Shown here: positions 34,304 through 42,762 of the stretch, in pieces
How positions within the stretch are numbered: position 1 is the stretch's first letter
Layout: each line of letters starts with the position of its first letter
Source: Candidatus Sumerlaeota bacterium
GTDB lineage: Bacteria > Sumerlaeota > Sumerlaeia > Sumerlaeales > Sumerlaeaceae
Direction: 5' to 3'
Length of the DNA stretch: 64,000 nt
Assembly: GCA_012513815.1 (NCBI GenBank)
Contig: JAAZBM010000014.1
Location: 124,001 to 188,000 of the forward strand
Notes under the pieces: generated by a model
Database searches by the model: none
The model's input: only the letters and a program-made list of their open reading frames with translations
Told to the model about the DNA's origin: nothing
Made by a program: the position numbers and the translations under genes

Positions 34304-36424
34304 TTGAAGATAAAGACCCTTTTATTAGCGGCACTTATAGCCAGCGGTTTTGGTACCATCAACGCAGCAGATGTCAAACCATTTCAGTTCATCCAGATTT
34401 CTGATCCGCACATTACAGCGGCTGACACGACGCAGTCACTCCTCCTGCAACAGGCGTTTGATGACATGAACAAGAACTATCCCGATGCAGCGTTCGTCAT
34501 CAATTGTGGCGACACCACCGAGATGGGATATAAAGAGGAGTATGCACACTTTAAGGAGATTATCGGGAAGTTTGGCAAGCCCGTCTACAGCACGATTGGC
34601 AACCATGATGTTCGATGGAGTGAAAACGGCAAAGAGAATTATCGTGATGCCTTTGGCGACACCTATCGCACTTTTGACTATAACGGTGTGCGTTTTGTCA
34701 GCATGGATGTTTCAATGTTGCTGGAACATTACGGACATTTCGACGGCGAGAAAATGAATCGTCTGAAGAAGGATCTTGAATCACTCAAAGAGAATCAGCC
34801 TATGATTATATCGTTTCACCAGCCGATTCTGGCAGGTGGCGGATTTGTAGACAATGACTTTGTGTTTGCAGAAGCGATTCGTCCTTACAATGTTCCGCTT
34901 GTCATGGAAGGACACGGACATACTTTGGAAATGAAAACGGTCAATGACACAACATATGCGATGGGTGGTAGCACCTTTGGCGTATCGGCCTACCGAGTCT
35001 GGACCATTGGCGATGAGTATATCACAGGAACCGTTCGCAAGTTCCGCGACAACACATCAGAAGTAACAACGACATTTCCTCTTGTGAAGAAACAAAGTGC
35101 ACAAAAACCAGTTTTGAAGGTCGAAACAGATCAATGCACATCGCAGACAACCGTCTTCACTTACAAGTCAGAAGGATTCAAGGACGGAATGAAGTTGCTG
35201 TATTCCATTGACAATGCCTACAACGGTGAAGCCATCGCAAAAGGCAATGACTTGTGGCAGACAAAAGAACACTCGCTGCCGGTGGGAATTCATCAGTTGG
35301 TGATTAGCTATGAGACTGGCAAAAAGCAAAAGCAAGCCTCAATGGTCAGCTTCACGACAACGTCCAAAGACAAAGCATCTCCTGTTCTTTTGACCAAAGT
35401 CATGCAACTTGGGTCGGGCGCACAATCATCGCCGACAATTAATGGCGATGACCTTTATGTCGGATGCAATGATGGCAAGCTGTATTGTTTCGACATCAAG
35501 TCCGACAAAGAAAAATGGACAACTGACTTGAAGCGTGAAATTGTAGGCAAACCGATTGTTTTCAACAAGAATATTTATGTCGGTTCCATGAGCAAGGATT
35601 ACTATTGCATCAGCACAAAAGATGGCAGCATCGTATGGAAAACTCCCGTCGGTGGCGCGGTTCTTGGGACATTGCTTGTGACGGATGAACTAGTCGTCGG
35701 CGGTAGCGGTGACGGTGGTGTTCATGCGCTTGATCGCGTGACGGGCAAAGAAGTTTGGAAGTATCAAACGGGCAAGTATGTCAAGATGAAACCATGCCTT
35801 GCTGATGGCGGTAAGTCGATTCTCTTTGCCGGTTGGGATAACAAGATTGTCAAAGTCGAAGCGGCTACAGGCAAGGAAATCTGGTCGGTCGAAGCGGCAG
35901 CAAGCGTCCATGTTTCGTGCGCAACGGCAGACCTCGCGGTCTCTGATACGGACGGCATCGTGATTGCCAACACGCATGACTATAAAGTCAGCGGTCTCAG
36001 CCTTGAGGATGGCAAAACACTCTGGAAATGGACTCCGCCAACCAAACCTGAAAAGCGTCTCGGGCCGAGCTACAGTTCGCCGATTATCAAGGATGGTATT
36101 TCATATTGCGGTAGTATCGATGGCTACATCCTTGGCTTCAACATCAAGACTGGCGAGCTTGTTACTGACATTCGTCTGCGTGAGGAAAAGACGGACGAAA
36201 TCTTCGACAGCGCATCAATCATTGTTGGGAACAAACTCTATGTCGGTTCGATTGGTGGCAATGTTTACTGCGTCGATCTCGAGAAGAAAAGCGTCGACTG
36301 GTCGGTTTCTCTCGCGCCCGGGTTTATCCTGACGTCGCCCGCTTTCAAGAACGGCAAACTGTATGTTTCGTCCGTCAACAATGCGGTTTACACAATTCAA
36401 ACCCCGAAAGCCGAAAACAAATAG
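34304..36424 (+). CDS. Exported metallophosphoesterase fused to PQQ-like beta-propeller
   Basis: A 706-residue protein with a signal peptide (about 1-21, ending INAAD). The calcineurin-like phosphoesterase (about 25-255) has ISDPHI, NCGDTTE, TIGNHDV, SFHQP and EGHGHT, the full metal-binding set. A beta-sandwich linker (about 265-355) follows. From about 365 to the end come eight PQQ/BamB-like repeats of the form YVGSxxGxVYCxDxxxGxxxW, which would close an eight-bladed propeller. TTG at 34304 is the only suitable start, with AAGG upstream. The fusion suggests an exported phosphoesterase tethered to a binding propeller; the substrate is unknown. Confidence 0.87.
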   Translation: MKIKTLLLAALIASGFGTINAADVKPFQFIQISDPHITAADTTQSLLLQQAFDDMNKNYPDAAFVINCGDTTEMGYKEEYAHFKEIIGKFGKPVYSTIGNHDVRWSENGKENYRDAFGDTYRTFDYNGVRFVSMDVSMLLEHYGHFDGEKMNRLKKDLESLKENQPMIISFHQPILAGGGFVDNDFVFAEAIRPYNVPLVMEGHGHTLEMKTVNDTTYAMGGSTFGVSAYRVWTIGDEYITGTVRKFRDNTSEVTTTFPLVKKQSAQKPVLKVETDQCTSQTTVFTYKSEGFKDGMKLLYSIDNAYNGEAIAKGNDLWQTKEHSLPVGIHQLVISYETGKKQKQASMVSFTTTSKDKASPVLLTKVMQLGSGAQSSPTINGDDLYVGCNDGKLYCFDIKSDKEKWTTDLKREIVGKPIVFNKNIYVGSMSKDYYCISTKDGSIVWKTPVGGAVLGTLLVTDELVVGGSGDGGVHALDRVTGKEVWKYQTGKYVKMKPCLADGGKSILFAGWDNKIVKVEAATGKEIWSVEAAASVHVSCATADLAVSDTDGIVIANTHDYKVSGLSLEDGKTLWKWTPPTKPEKRLGPSYSSPIIKDGISYCGSIDGYILGFNIKTGELVTDIRLREEKTDEIFDSASIIVGNKLYVGSIGGNVYCVDLEKKSVDWSVSLAPGFILTSPAFKNGKLYVSSVNNAVYTIQTPKAENK

Positions 36425-36444
36425 TCGGTAATAAATCAGTATCA

Positions 36445-36487
36445 AACAGGTCGAGACGCTTAACCGTTTCGGCCTGTTTTATTATAC
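36445..36487. terminator. bidirectional intrinsic terminator
   Basis: A 14-bp stem with two G-U pairs (AACAGGTCGAGACG with CGTTTCGGCCTGTT) and the loop CTTAAC occupies 36445-36478 and is followed by TTTTATTATA. It lies between two converging genes; the opposite-strand A-run upstream is weaker. Confidence 0.8.
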
Positions 36488-38881
36488 ACGACGAAACAGC
36501 GTTTCCAATGTGGCGGCCAGTACCTTGCCATCGCAAGGTTTGGTGATGAACGCCAGTAGTGGGTCATCTTTTCCACTCTTGAACCGTAGGCGTGTCTGAC
36601 TAACAATGATGAACGGAATTGTTTTGCTGACGCGTGCCCGAACAAGTTTATAGATGGCTTCGCCTGTTGCTCCGGGCATAATCAACTCACTGATAATGTA
36701 GTCCGGTTTCACACGTTCGATTTCCTGCAAAACATATTCGCCGCTGTCCAATTGCGTGACTCCCTGCCCAAACAACAGCAATGCCTTATGCATCATCATT
36801 CTGTCGACAGCATCATGGTCAATGATAAGCGCTTGCATTCCTTCGGCGAAATGCTTATGAGCAGCCATGACCGGCGCAACCGGAGACAGAGAAGAAACCG
36901 GCGCCGCTGGCTGAGCAGCCACAGCTACAACAGGCGGTGCTGTTGGGGTCGTCGATGGTGGAGGCACTGGTGATGTCGGCGGTGGCGGAGGAACAGGCTG
37001 TTCCTCGGGGATCATAGGTCTTAGTGAAGCGTTTTGTGGAACCGAATCTTGCTGCTGAACAGGAGTCGGTGGGATTGGTACAGGAATCTCCGGTTCCGGT
37101 ACTGGCGGCACAGGCATAACAGGACTATCCGGTTCCACCTCCAGTTGTGTTTCTTCTATAAATGCGATGCCCAATAACTTAATCTTATGCGAATCGGTCA
37201 GATTGCATGCATGGCCGCGCATCTTCACCGTGTAGTTCACTTCTTCGTTTTCCGTGCCGATAAGTCGACAATCCATGGCTAGATTTTTCACACGCCCTAA
37301 TGCGAAATCAATCATCGACGCCGAGGCAAGCTGTGCGTCATCAGGATGCAGAATCTTAATCCATGTGCCATACGTCCCGTCATAATCGCTCATCTGTTTA
37401 GGATTCAGCAACTCGATTAGCTCGGGAGACAAATCAAACGGCGTGTCCGGCAATAGTGGTTTCCCCGGTTCAAGAGTTACACTCCAAACGCCTGCACGAA
37501 GAACACTCAGAGCCTGTTTTATTTTTGCGTCGATATCCTGCAAACGCATGACCAGTTCTCGTTCATCGGTGACTTCGTGTAGCACTCCGGAAATTCGATA
37601 ACGAACATGTGTATCCTGAGACTGGGAGTTGTCACATGTTGTGATGCGGATGTTCATGAAAAACCATCTCATGATGTTGTCCGTATTATACCCGTCGACA
37701 CAACGGAAATACATCGACTTCTGCACTTCTTCTCCGGCAATCAAGACCTTAAGAAGGTCAGTGAATCGCTCGTAGTCGCGAGCATTCATGATTTTCGACC
37801 AAGTTCCAAGCTCGGGTGGATAGTCTTCATAATCGCAACCGATAATGCTCATGACGCCGGACGAATACCAGACGGAGAGTTTCGCATCGAGTTCTATTCC
37901 TTCGGGCAGTATCATCTCCCACAGACCAAACCCACAAGTTTGCTGAATCAAATCCAGATCAATCAATTCGCGCCTGAGCATCTCGTCCATGCGACTGAGT
38001 TCCGTGACATCGGTCGCCATACATATGCCGCCAACCACTCCCCCTTCGACGCCGGTCAGCACCCCGGTATTGAACAGATAATAGCCTCCCAAATGTTGTT
38101 CAACAATGAGTGCTTCGGCCAACTCGGAGCTTTTCATTGAACGCAACATTGGACATTCGTCCGGGCGCACGCCATTCGCATGAGCAAGCTTATAGCAAAG
38201 GTTTCCTTCGCACACAGCCGGCGCGCACGCGATGCACTGACCCATGGCGGGATTGGCTCGCAAAACAGTGAAGTTGTTTGCTGTGACAAAACAGGCAACC
38301 GGTAACGCTTGAAATATGCGACCCCATTCGTCTACTTGGTTTTTGAGTTCGACATCAACAGGTTCGATGTCATTGAGACAGCCGGCGATTCCGCTGATTT
38401 CTACGGGGGTATTATTGTTGAATCCACCGACTGGCACAATGATGTAGTCGGCCGGTACTGGCCCATCGTTCATCGAGCCGTTACGCACAAGAACTTCCAT
38501 CTCTTCGCCGGACAACGCACTGCGCGGCTTGGAAGGATGTGGTGCACTGGGCGAATACAATGACTGGAAAAGAATGCAAACAGTGCGATAGGCTTTGGGA
38601 TTCGATGTTTGATCAGGACCCGCCGATAGCGCCTGACCAACGCTCATCCCAAACAGGCGTTCAACAATGGGATTAACATAAGTGAATCGCGAATACCGAA
38701 AATTGAACGTCCACAATTCTTGCTTTGGAGCTTCCTCGCTGACACTCAACGTCAGACTCTTGGCAACAGCGACTTCTTTAGCAACGGCAACCTCAGCCTG
38801 AAGCGCCATCATTTCTGCCTCAAGCTGCATCAGTTCAAACTGAATTGCATCGTCCGAAGTTGAATTCTGCCAGTTATTCAT
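36482..38881 (-). CDS. Multi-PAS sensor with Pro-rich linker and degenerate receiver domain
   Basis: A 799-residue soluble protein. An N-terminal coiled coil (about 15-45, with a VAVAKEVAVAK repeat) is followed by about three to four PAS-like modules (around 50-170, 185-300, 310-450 and 460-585). One has a Cys-rich N...C..C....CYK...CP block that is common in PAS domains. A linker of about 95 residues is dominated by Pro (587-680). The C-terminal receiver-like domain (682-799) has D688-H689-D690 for the acidic pocket, E732 at the phosphoacceptor position (SELIMP), S761 and K781. There is no kinase, GGDEF or DNA-binding domain. It follows the GT2-GT9 gene by 24 bp. Confidence 0.8.
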   Translation of the reverse strand: MNNWQNSTSDDAIQFELMQLEAEMMALQAEVAVAKEVAVAKSLTLSVSEEAPKQELWTFNFRYSRFTYVNPIVERLFGMSVGQALSAGPDQTSNPKAYRTVCILFQSLYSPSAPHPSKPRSALSGEEMEVLVRNGSMNDGPVPADYIIVPVGGFNNNTPVEISGIAGCLNDIEPVDVELKNQVDEWGRIFQALPVACFVTANNFTVLRANPAMGQCIACAPAVCEGNLCYKLAHANGVRPDECPMLRSMKSSELAEALIVEQHLGGYYLFNTGVLTGVEGGVVGGICMATDVTELSRMDEMLRRELIDLDLIQQTCGFGLWEMILPEGIELDAKLSVWYSSGVMSIIGCDYEDYPPELGTWSKIMNARDYERFTDLLKVLIAGEEVQKSMYFRCVDGYNTDNIMRWFFMNIRITTCDNSQSQDTHVRYRISGVLHEVTDERELVMRLQDIDAKIKQALSVLRAGVWSVTLEPGKPLLPDTPFDLSPELIELLNPKQMSDYDGTYGTWIKILHPDDAQLASASMIDFALGRVKNLAMDCRLIGTENEEVNYTVKMRGHACNLTDSHKIKLLGIAFIEETQLEVEPDSPVMPVPPVPEPEIPVPIPPTPVQQQDSVPQNASLRPMIPEEQPVPPPPPTSPVPPPSTTPTAPPVVAVAAQPAAPVSSLSPVAPVMAAHKHFAEGMQALIIDHDAVDRMMMHKALLLFGQGVTQLDSGEYVLQEIERVKPDYIISELIMPGATGEAIYKLVRARVSKTIPFIIVSQTRLRFKSGKDDPLLAFITKPCDGKVLAATLETLFRRV

Positions 38882-38905
38882 GTTCCTCTATGTACAATAC
38901 AGTCA

Positions 38906-40906
38906 CTATGCATCTTCCCAATGCAAAGAATTGAGATGCTTTTCTAATGCGACCGCCGCATCCTGAGCATCGACCAACAGCATATGTTCATTGGGAGGCA
39001 AGCCGGACATCTCATGCGATGTCAGATATGGAACGGGAGACACGACATAACCATGAATTGACTCGTCGCCAAGAGCACCCCAACGATCCGGTTTCATCGG
39101 ACCATAAACAGTAAAGGTCGGCACACGCAACGCAAATGCCAAATGCTTGGGACCTGAACACCCACCGACTGCAATTGCCGCACCCGAAATCAGCGCAATC
39201 AGTTCGCGAATAGAGCAGCCCCCCAAGTCGGCAACACGATCGGCGCCGTATTTTTCCTGTATCATCACGGCAGCATCCGAATGTGCTTCGGCGTTCACGA
39301 TTCCGACATTCAGACCAAAACGCAAAAGGACATCACACAGAACACCCCAACGTTCGGCAGGCCAATTCTTCATGGTCTGAGCAGTATCAACCTGTAACAT
39401 GGCGAAATGACGATACCCACCAAGAGTCGGATATTCTTTGAGCAATTTGTTGCACAGGTCAACATCGGGAACAATCACCGGAGGATATAGCGGACAACGT
39501 GCCGGCCATTGATGAAACAGCACAGACAGGTTGATTGCTTCGTTGCGAGTGAATCGTTTGGGAACAAGTTTGCGTGCCAGTGAGTAATCGAAACGACGCG
39601 GGAATCCAACATCTTCACTGAAGGTTATCCCCTTGTTGCAAAACAATATCCGCCACGGTTCGGCCGCCACATTGTGCCAATAGGGAACAAAGATAACATC
39701 AGCACGATCCGCAGCCTGACGAAGAACTTCGAAATCGTCAAAGACATCAATGGGGAGCGCCATCACATTCCATGGACAGGCCTCGAACAAATCACGGTAA
39801 CGTGTAATAACCTCAATGCGGGTCGATGGCAGATTGTGCGCCAACTGACTAATCGAGGCCTGAAGCAACACGGTATCACCCAGATACGCGGGAGCCACGA
39901 TGAGAACGGTTCCCGGGTGTTTCGGAATCTGAAAAGCCCTACGACGCAAGCGCATATACTTGCTGAGCATTGATGAGGCAAGCTTCTTGAGTTTCATCAG
40001 AATAACGCGACGAAATGTCTTCGCGATAATCGGCAAAGTCCATTTTCCGCTTTTCCTCACCAAACCGTACTGCCGCACATTCCAAACAATCTCCGGCAAA
40101 TACCGGTGAAAGGATATAAGATACCGCGGGAGACGCAGAATACCATTGCATACACAATAGCAAGCATCAGTAGCCCAATCCTCATTACGCTCGCGTTCCC
40201 ACGCCGTGCTCCCATCAATCAACGCCCGTGACAGCACGCTACGCAAGGTAAAACGCGATGCTTCAACATCATGCCACACAATCAATTTTGTGTCGAGTGC
40301 GACACGCAGCCCACTCCGTCTGGCTTTTAGCCACCAATGCGCATCCTCGCGACCGGAAAGATAAACATTTCCATCGGCAAAGCTACGTCCGGTCTGTTGA
40401 AACGGATATTGCTTCAGCACTGACCGGCGAATCGCCAAATTTGCTGTTGCCGGATAGCTGTCATCACGCCCCTCAAATACGCCCTTGGAACTCATCCCAA
40501 CTGTCCATGCGAACTCCTCGTTCCACCATGTGGGTAGCTTGCTTCGGTCCGCTAGCATCACAACTCCACCGAGAGCATCAAGATTCTGCATCTTGCGCCG
40601 AATGCGGTCAACCCAGTAGGCATCCGCATAACAATCATCATCAATAAACGCGATAATGTCCCCATTGCAATTGTCTGCCACACTGTTACGTGCCATGGCA
40701 AAATCGCATTTTCCCGTGCCGAACAAATAGCGCAAACCGCTCGTCTGCCATAGCAGCCACTCGCGTGTTCCATCGGTCGAACCGGTATCATAAACGACAA
40801 TCTCATCGCCCGGTGCGAGCTGCTGTTGCACAGCCGCGATGCATCGTTTGAGTTTTTCCAGACGATTCGCTGTAAGGATGGCCACACTTATTTGCATTGA
40901 ACTCAT
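38906..40906 (-). CDS. GT2-GT9 fusion glycosyltransferase
   Basis: A 666-residue two-domain protein. Residues 1 to about 300 are a GT-A family 2 transferase: ISVAILTANRLEKL, VVYDTGSTDGTREWL, and AFIDDDCYAD as the DxD-like motif. From about 335 to the end lies a family 9 (heptosyltransferase-like) GT-B domain: VLIVAPAYLGDTVLLQASI, KNWPAERWGVL and GGCSGPKHLAFALRVPTFTVYGP. In heptosyltransferases the last motif normally reads DSGP..H; here it is CSGPKH. Both may act on a lipid-linked or lipopolysaccharide-type glycan. It overlaps the upstream GT2 by 4 bp. Confidence 0.9.
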   Translation of the reverse strand: MSSMQISVAILTANRLEKLKRCIAAVQQQLAPGDEIVVYDTGSTDGTREWLLWQTSGLRYLFGTGKCDFAMARNSVADNCNGDIIAFIDDDCYADAYWVDRIRRKMQNLDALGGVVMLADRSKLPTWWNEEFAWTVGMSSKGVFEGRDDSYPATANLAIRRSVLKQYPFQQTGRSFADGNVYLSGREDAHWWLKARRSGLRVALDTKLIVWHDVEASRFTLRSVLSRALIDGSTAWERERNEDWATDACYCVCNGILRLPRYLISFHRYLPEIVWNVRQYGLVRKSGKWTLPIIAKTFRRVILMKLKKLASSMLSKYMRLRRRAFQIPKHPGTVLIVAPAYLGDTVLLQASISQLAHNLPSTRIEVITRYRDLFEACPWNVMALPIDVFDDFEVLRQAADRADVIFVPYWHNVAAEPWRILFCNKGITFSEDVGFPRRFDYSLARKLVPKRFTRNEAINLSVLFHQWPARCPLYPPVIVPDVDLCNKLLKEYPTLGGYRHFAMLQVDTAQTMKNWPAERWGVLCDVLLRFGLNVGIVNAEAHSDAAVMIQEKYGADRVADLGGCSIRELIALISGAAIAVGGCSGPKHLAFALRVPTFTVYGPMKPDRWGALGDESIHGYVVSPVPYLTSHEMSGLPPNEHMLLVDAQDAAVALEKHLNSLHWEDA

Positions 40907-41874
40907 GCGGATGGTGTTCCCCTTCCGACAAATCGTCTAAAGATTTCCTCGTCCGAAATCCGCCAAAAGGCTTGCCGACGTTGGCGCTCGGTCTGAATGG
41001 ATTTGCGTAGGCCAAAAGCCTGCAAAGCGCCTTTGATGTAGCTGCGTTTTCTGACGTCAGAATACCGAACCAGTGACTTCGCAATGCGACCGGGCAAGAG
41101 TGAAAGTTCCTTGTCCAGCAACTTCCTGCTGGTCAGATTCAACCAAAGAAACGACAGCCTATTGCGTTCGCGAACGGCCAGAATTCTTTCAGAACCGTGT
41201 GCCCTGTTCATCGACCCTTGACCAAAATGATAAGCTTGCGCTTTGGGATTATACAGATTCGTCAACCCGGATTTCATCGCCAGACAGGAGATGTCATAAT
41301 CCTCCCAGTACCCCGGAGCGAAGCCGTTCCAGAAACCACCGAAACGCAGAAAGTGCTCCCGATGGAACGCCCCGCAGCCGCCCTGAACAAACATCGTCGG
41401 GCAGCAATTTTCGGAATCCTCGTACATCAACTGAAACCCATTGTCCCCAAATGCCGCGAACATGTTCAGATGATTTGGTTCGTGGTTATCCCAATCAATC
41501 GTTTTCCCCGAGACGCCAAAAACATTCTCGTTTTCCATCATGGGCCGCACTAGCTCGCCAATCAATGGTTCCTGAGGAATCAAATCATTGTTGAGCAAAA
41601 CGAGATACTTCCCTTTTGCCAGAGACGCGCCTTTATTGACCGTCGCATCAAAGCCAAGATTAATATCATTGAACTCCCAACGAATGTTCGGGTATTCTTT
41701 CGACAATTGCATGGGCGCTCCATCTGTGCTGCAATCGTCAATAACAATAATTTCCCATGATGCTCCTGATGCTTGCGCACTCATCATTGTTGCGGAAAGA
41801 CAGCGTCCCAAAAAAGCCAATCCGTTCCAATTGGGAATGACAATAGAGACCGAGGGTATACTCTCTGCCGTCAT
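40903..41874 (-). CDS. Family 2 glycosyltransferase
   Basis: A 323-residue GT-A transferase resembling rhamnosyltransferase-like (WbbL-type) enzymes. VSIVIPNWNGLAFLGRCL, EIIVIDDCSTDG, and YLVLLNNDLIPQ as the nucleotide/metal site are followed by GAFHREHFLRFGGFWNGFAPGYWEDYDIS, with the ED catalytic-base pattern. No membrane segment is apparent. The start has AGGGC 6 nt upstream; it is 11 bp after the TPR gene and overlaps the fusion gene, forming a leftward TPR-GT2-GT2/GT9-PAS unit. Confidence 0.93.
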   Translation of the reverse strand: MTAESIPSVSIVIPNWNGLAFLGRCLSATMMSAQASGASWEIIVIDDCSTDGAPMQLSKEYPNIRWEFNDINLGFDATVNKGASLAKGKYLVLLNNDLIPQEPLIGELVRPMMENENVFGVSGKTIDWDNHEPNHLNMFAAFGDNGFQLMYEDSENCCPTMFVQGGCGAFHREHFLRFGGFWNGFAPGYWEDYDISCLAMKSGLTNLYNPKAQAYHFGQGSMNRAHGSERILAVRERNRLSFLWLNLTSRKLLDKELSLLPGRIAKSLVRYSDVRKRSYIKGALQAFGLRKSIQTERQRRQAFWRISDEEIFRRFVGRGTPSA

Positions 41875-41885
41875 GATGCCCTGAT

Positions 41886-42680
41886 TTATTGAGGCAGAGG
41901 CGATTGTATCGCCGCTGTCACAGTCGAACTCGTACTCAAATCTCCGGCACTGAAGACTCTTTCGCTAATCTCCTTGTATCTGTCGAGAACTTGCTGCTTG
42001 TATCCAGGAAGTCCGGCAACAACCTTGAAACGGTCAATGGCCTCTTTATAGTTGTTCTTGTCCATTGCAATCCGGCCCAAGTGGTAAATGGCTCGGTAAT
42101 CATTCTTGTCATACTCCAGAGCCTGTTTGAAATACTGCTCTGCCTGGTCTATTTTTCCAAGATTGTAACTGGCCAACCCCAACAAGCTCGAGAAATCATA
42201 TGGGTCGCGTTGTTTGCCCGAATCATCAATCGTCGTATTCGCCCGGCAATCCTGCGCCTTCTGATACCAGTTCATCGCCTTATCCCATTCCTTTAGCCCC
42301 GCATAGACATTTCCCAATTCCAGACAAAATGTCGGGTTAGCCTTCGTCTTAGGATTGAAGGTCTCTCTGGCATATTTTGCTTGTTCTTTCTCTTTCTCAA
42401 GTGCTTCGTTATGCAGTTTTTCCAAATAGACAATAGCCTTTTGCGGGTCCTTTGTTTGATATCGAATGGACATAAATCGCGTGTATTCGTGGGAAAACGA
42501 TGGCGCCATTAGGAAGATAACCAATATCCAGACCAGCAAAAAGATTGCAGCAAGCCATGGCCAAACCACAATATGTTTAGCATTGAACCTTGAGGCAGCC
42601 CCTATGCTCGCGAAAGGGTCATAATTATCCGGCTGCTTTACGGCTTTTGTTTCATCTACTGTTTTCTTGCTTTTAGCCAT
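41886..42680 (-). CDS. Membrane-anchored TPR protein
   Basis: A 264-residue protein with one membrane segment (about 36-58) after a basic cytosolic tail, followed by a periplasmic tetratricopeptide array. The clearest repeats are NPTFCLELGNVYAGLKEWDKAMNWYQKA, SSLLGLASYNLGKIDQAEQYFKQAL and YRAIYHLGRIAMDKNNYKEAIDRFKVV (split patterns at about 125-245). ATG 42680 (MAKSKKTV) is chosen; the much longer in-frame reading to 42953 runs into mutY and is rejected. It is the first gene of the leftward glycosyltransferase unit and could scaffold glycan assembly (inference). Confidence 0.78.
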   Translation of the reverse strand: MAKSKKTVDETKAVKQPDNYDPFASIGAASRFNAKHIVVWPWLAAIFLLVWILVIFLMAPSFSHEYTRFMSIRYQTKDPQKAIVYLEKLHNEALEKEKEQAKYARETFNPKTKANPTFCLELGNVYAGLKEWDKAMNWYQKAQDCRANTTIDDSGKQRDPYDFSSLLGLASYNLGKIDQAEQYFKQALEYDKNDYRAIYHLGRIAMDKNNYKEAIDRFKVVAGLPGYKQQVLDRYKEISERVFSAGDLSTSSTVTAAIQSPLPQ

Positions 42681-42762
42681 GAACTCAAAGTATCTCCAAA
42701 CATCTACTACATAAAAGTTTATTCTTAGGAAAGTACTGCATTGAGCACCATTTTGTTTTCTA

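Noticed and set aside
38200-38330. Cys-rich cluster as a possible haem c or iron-sulphur site
   Set aside because: No CxxCH is present, and Cys in the N...CYK...CP arrangement are usual in PAS domains.
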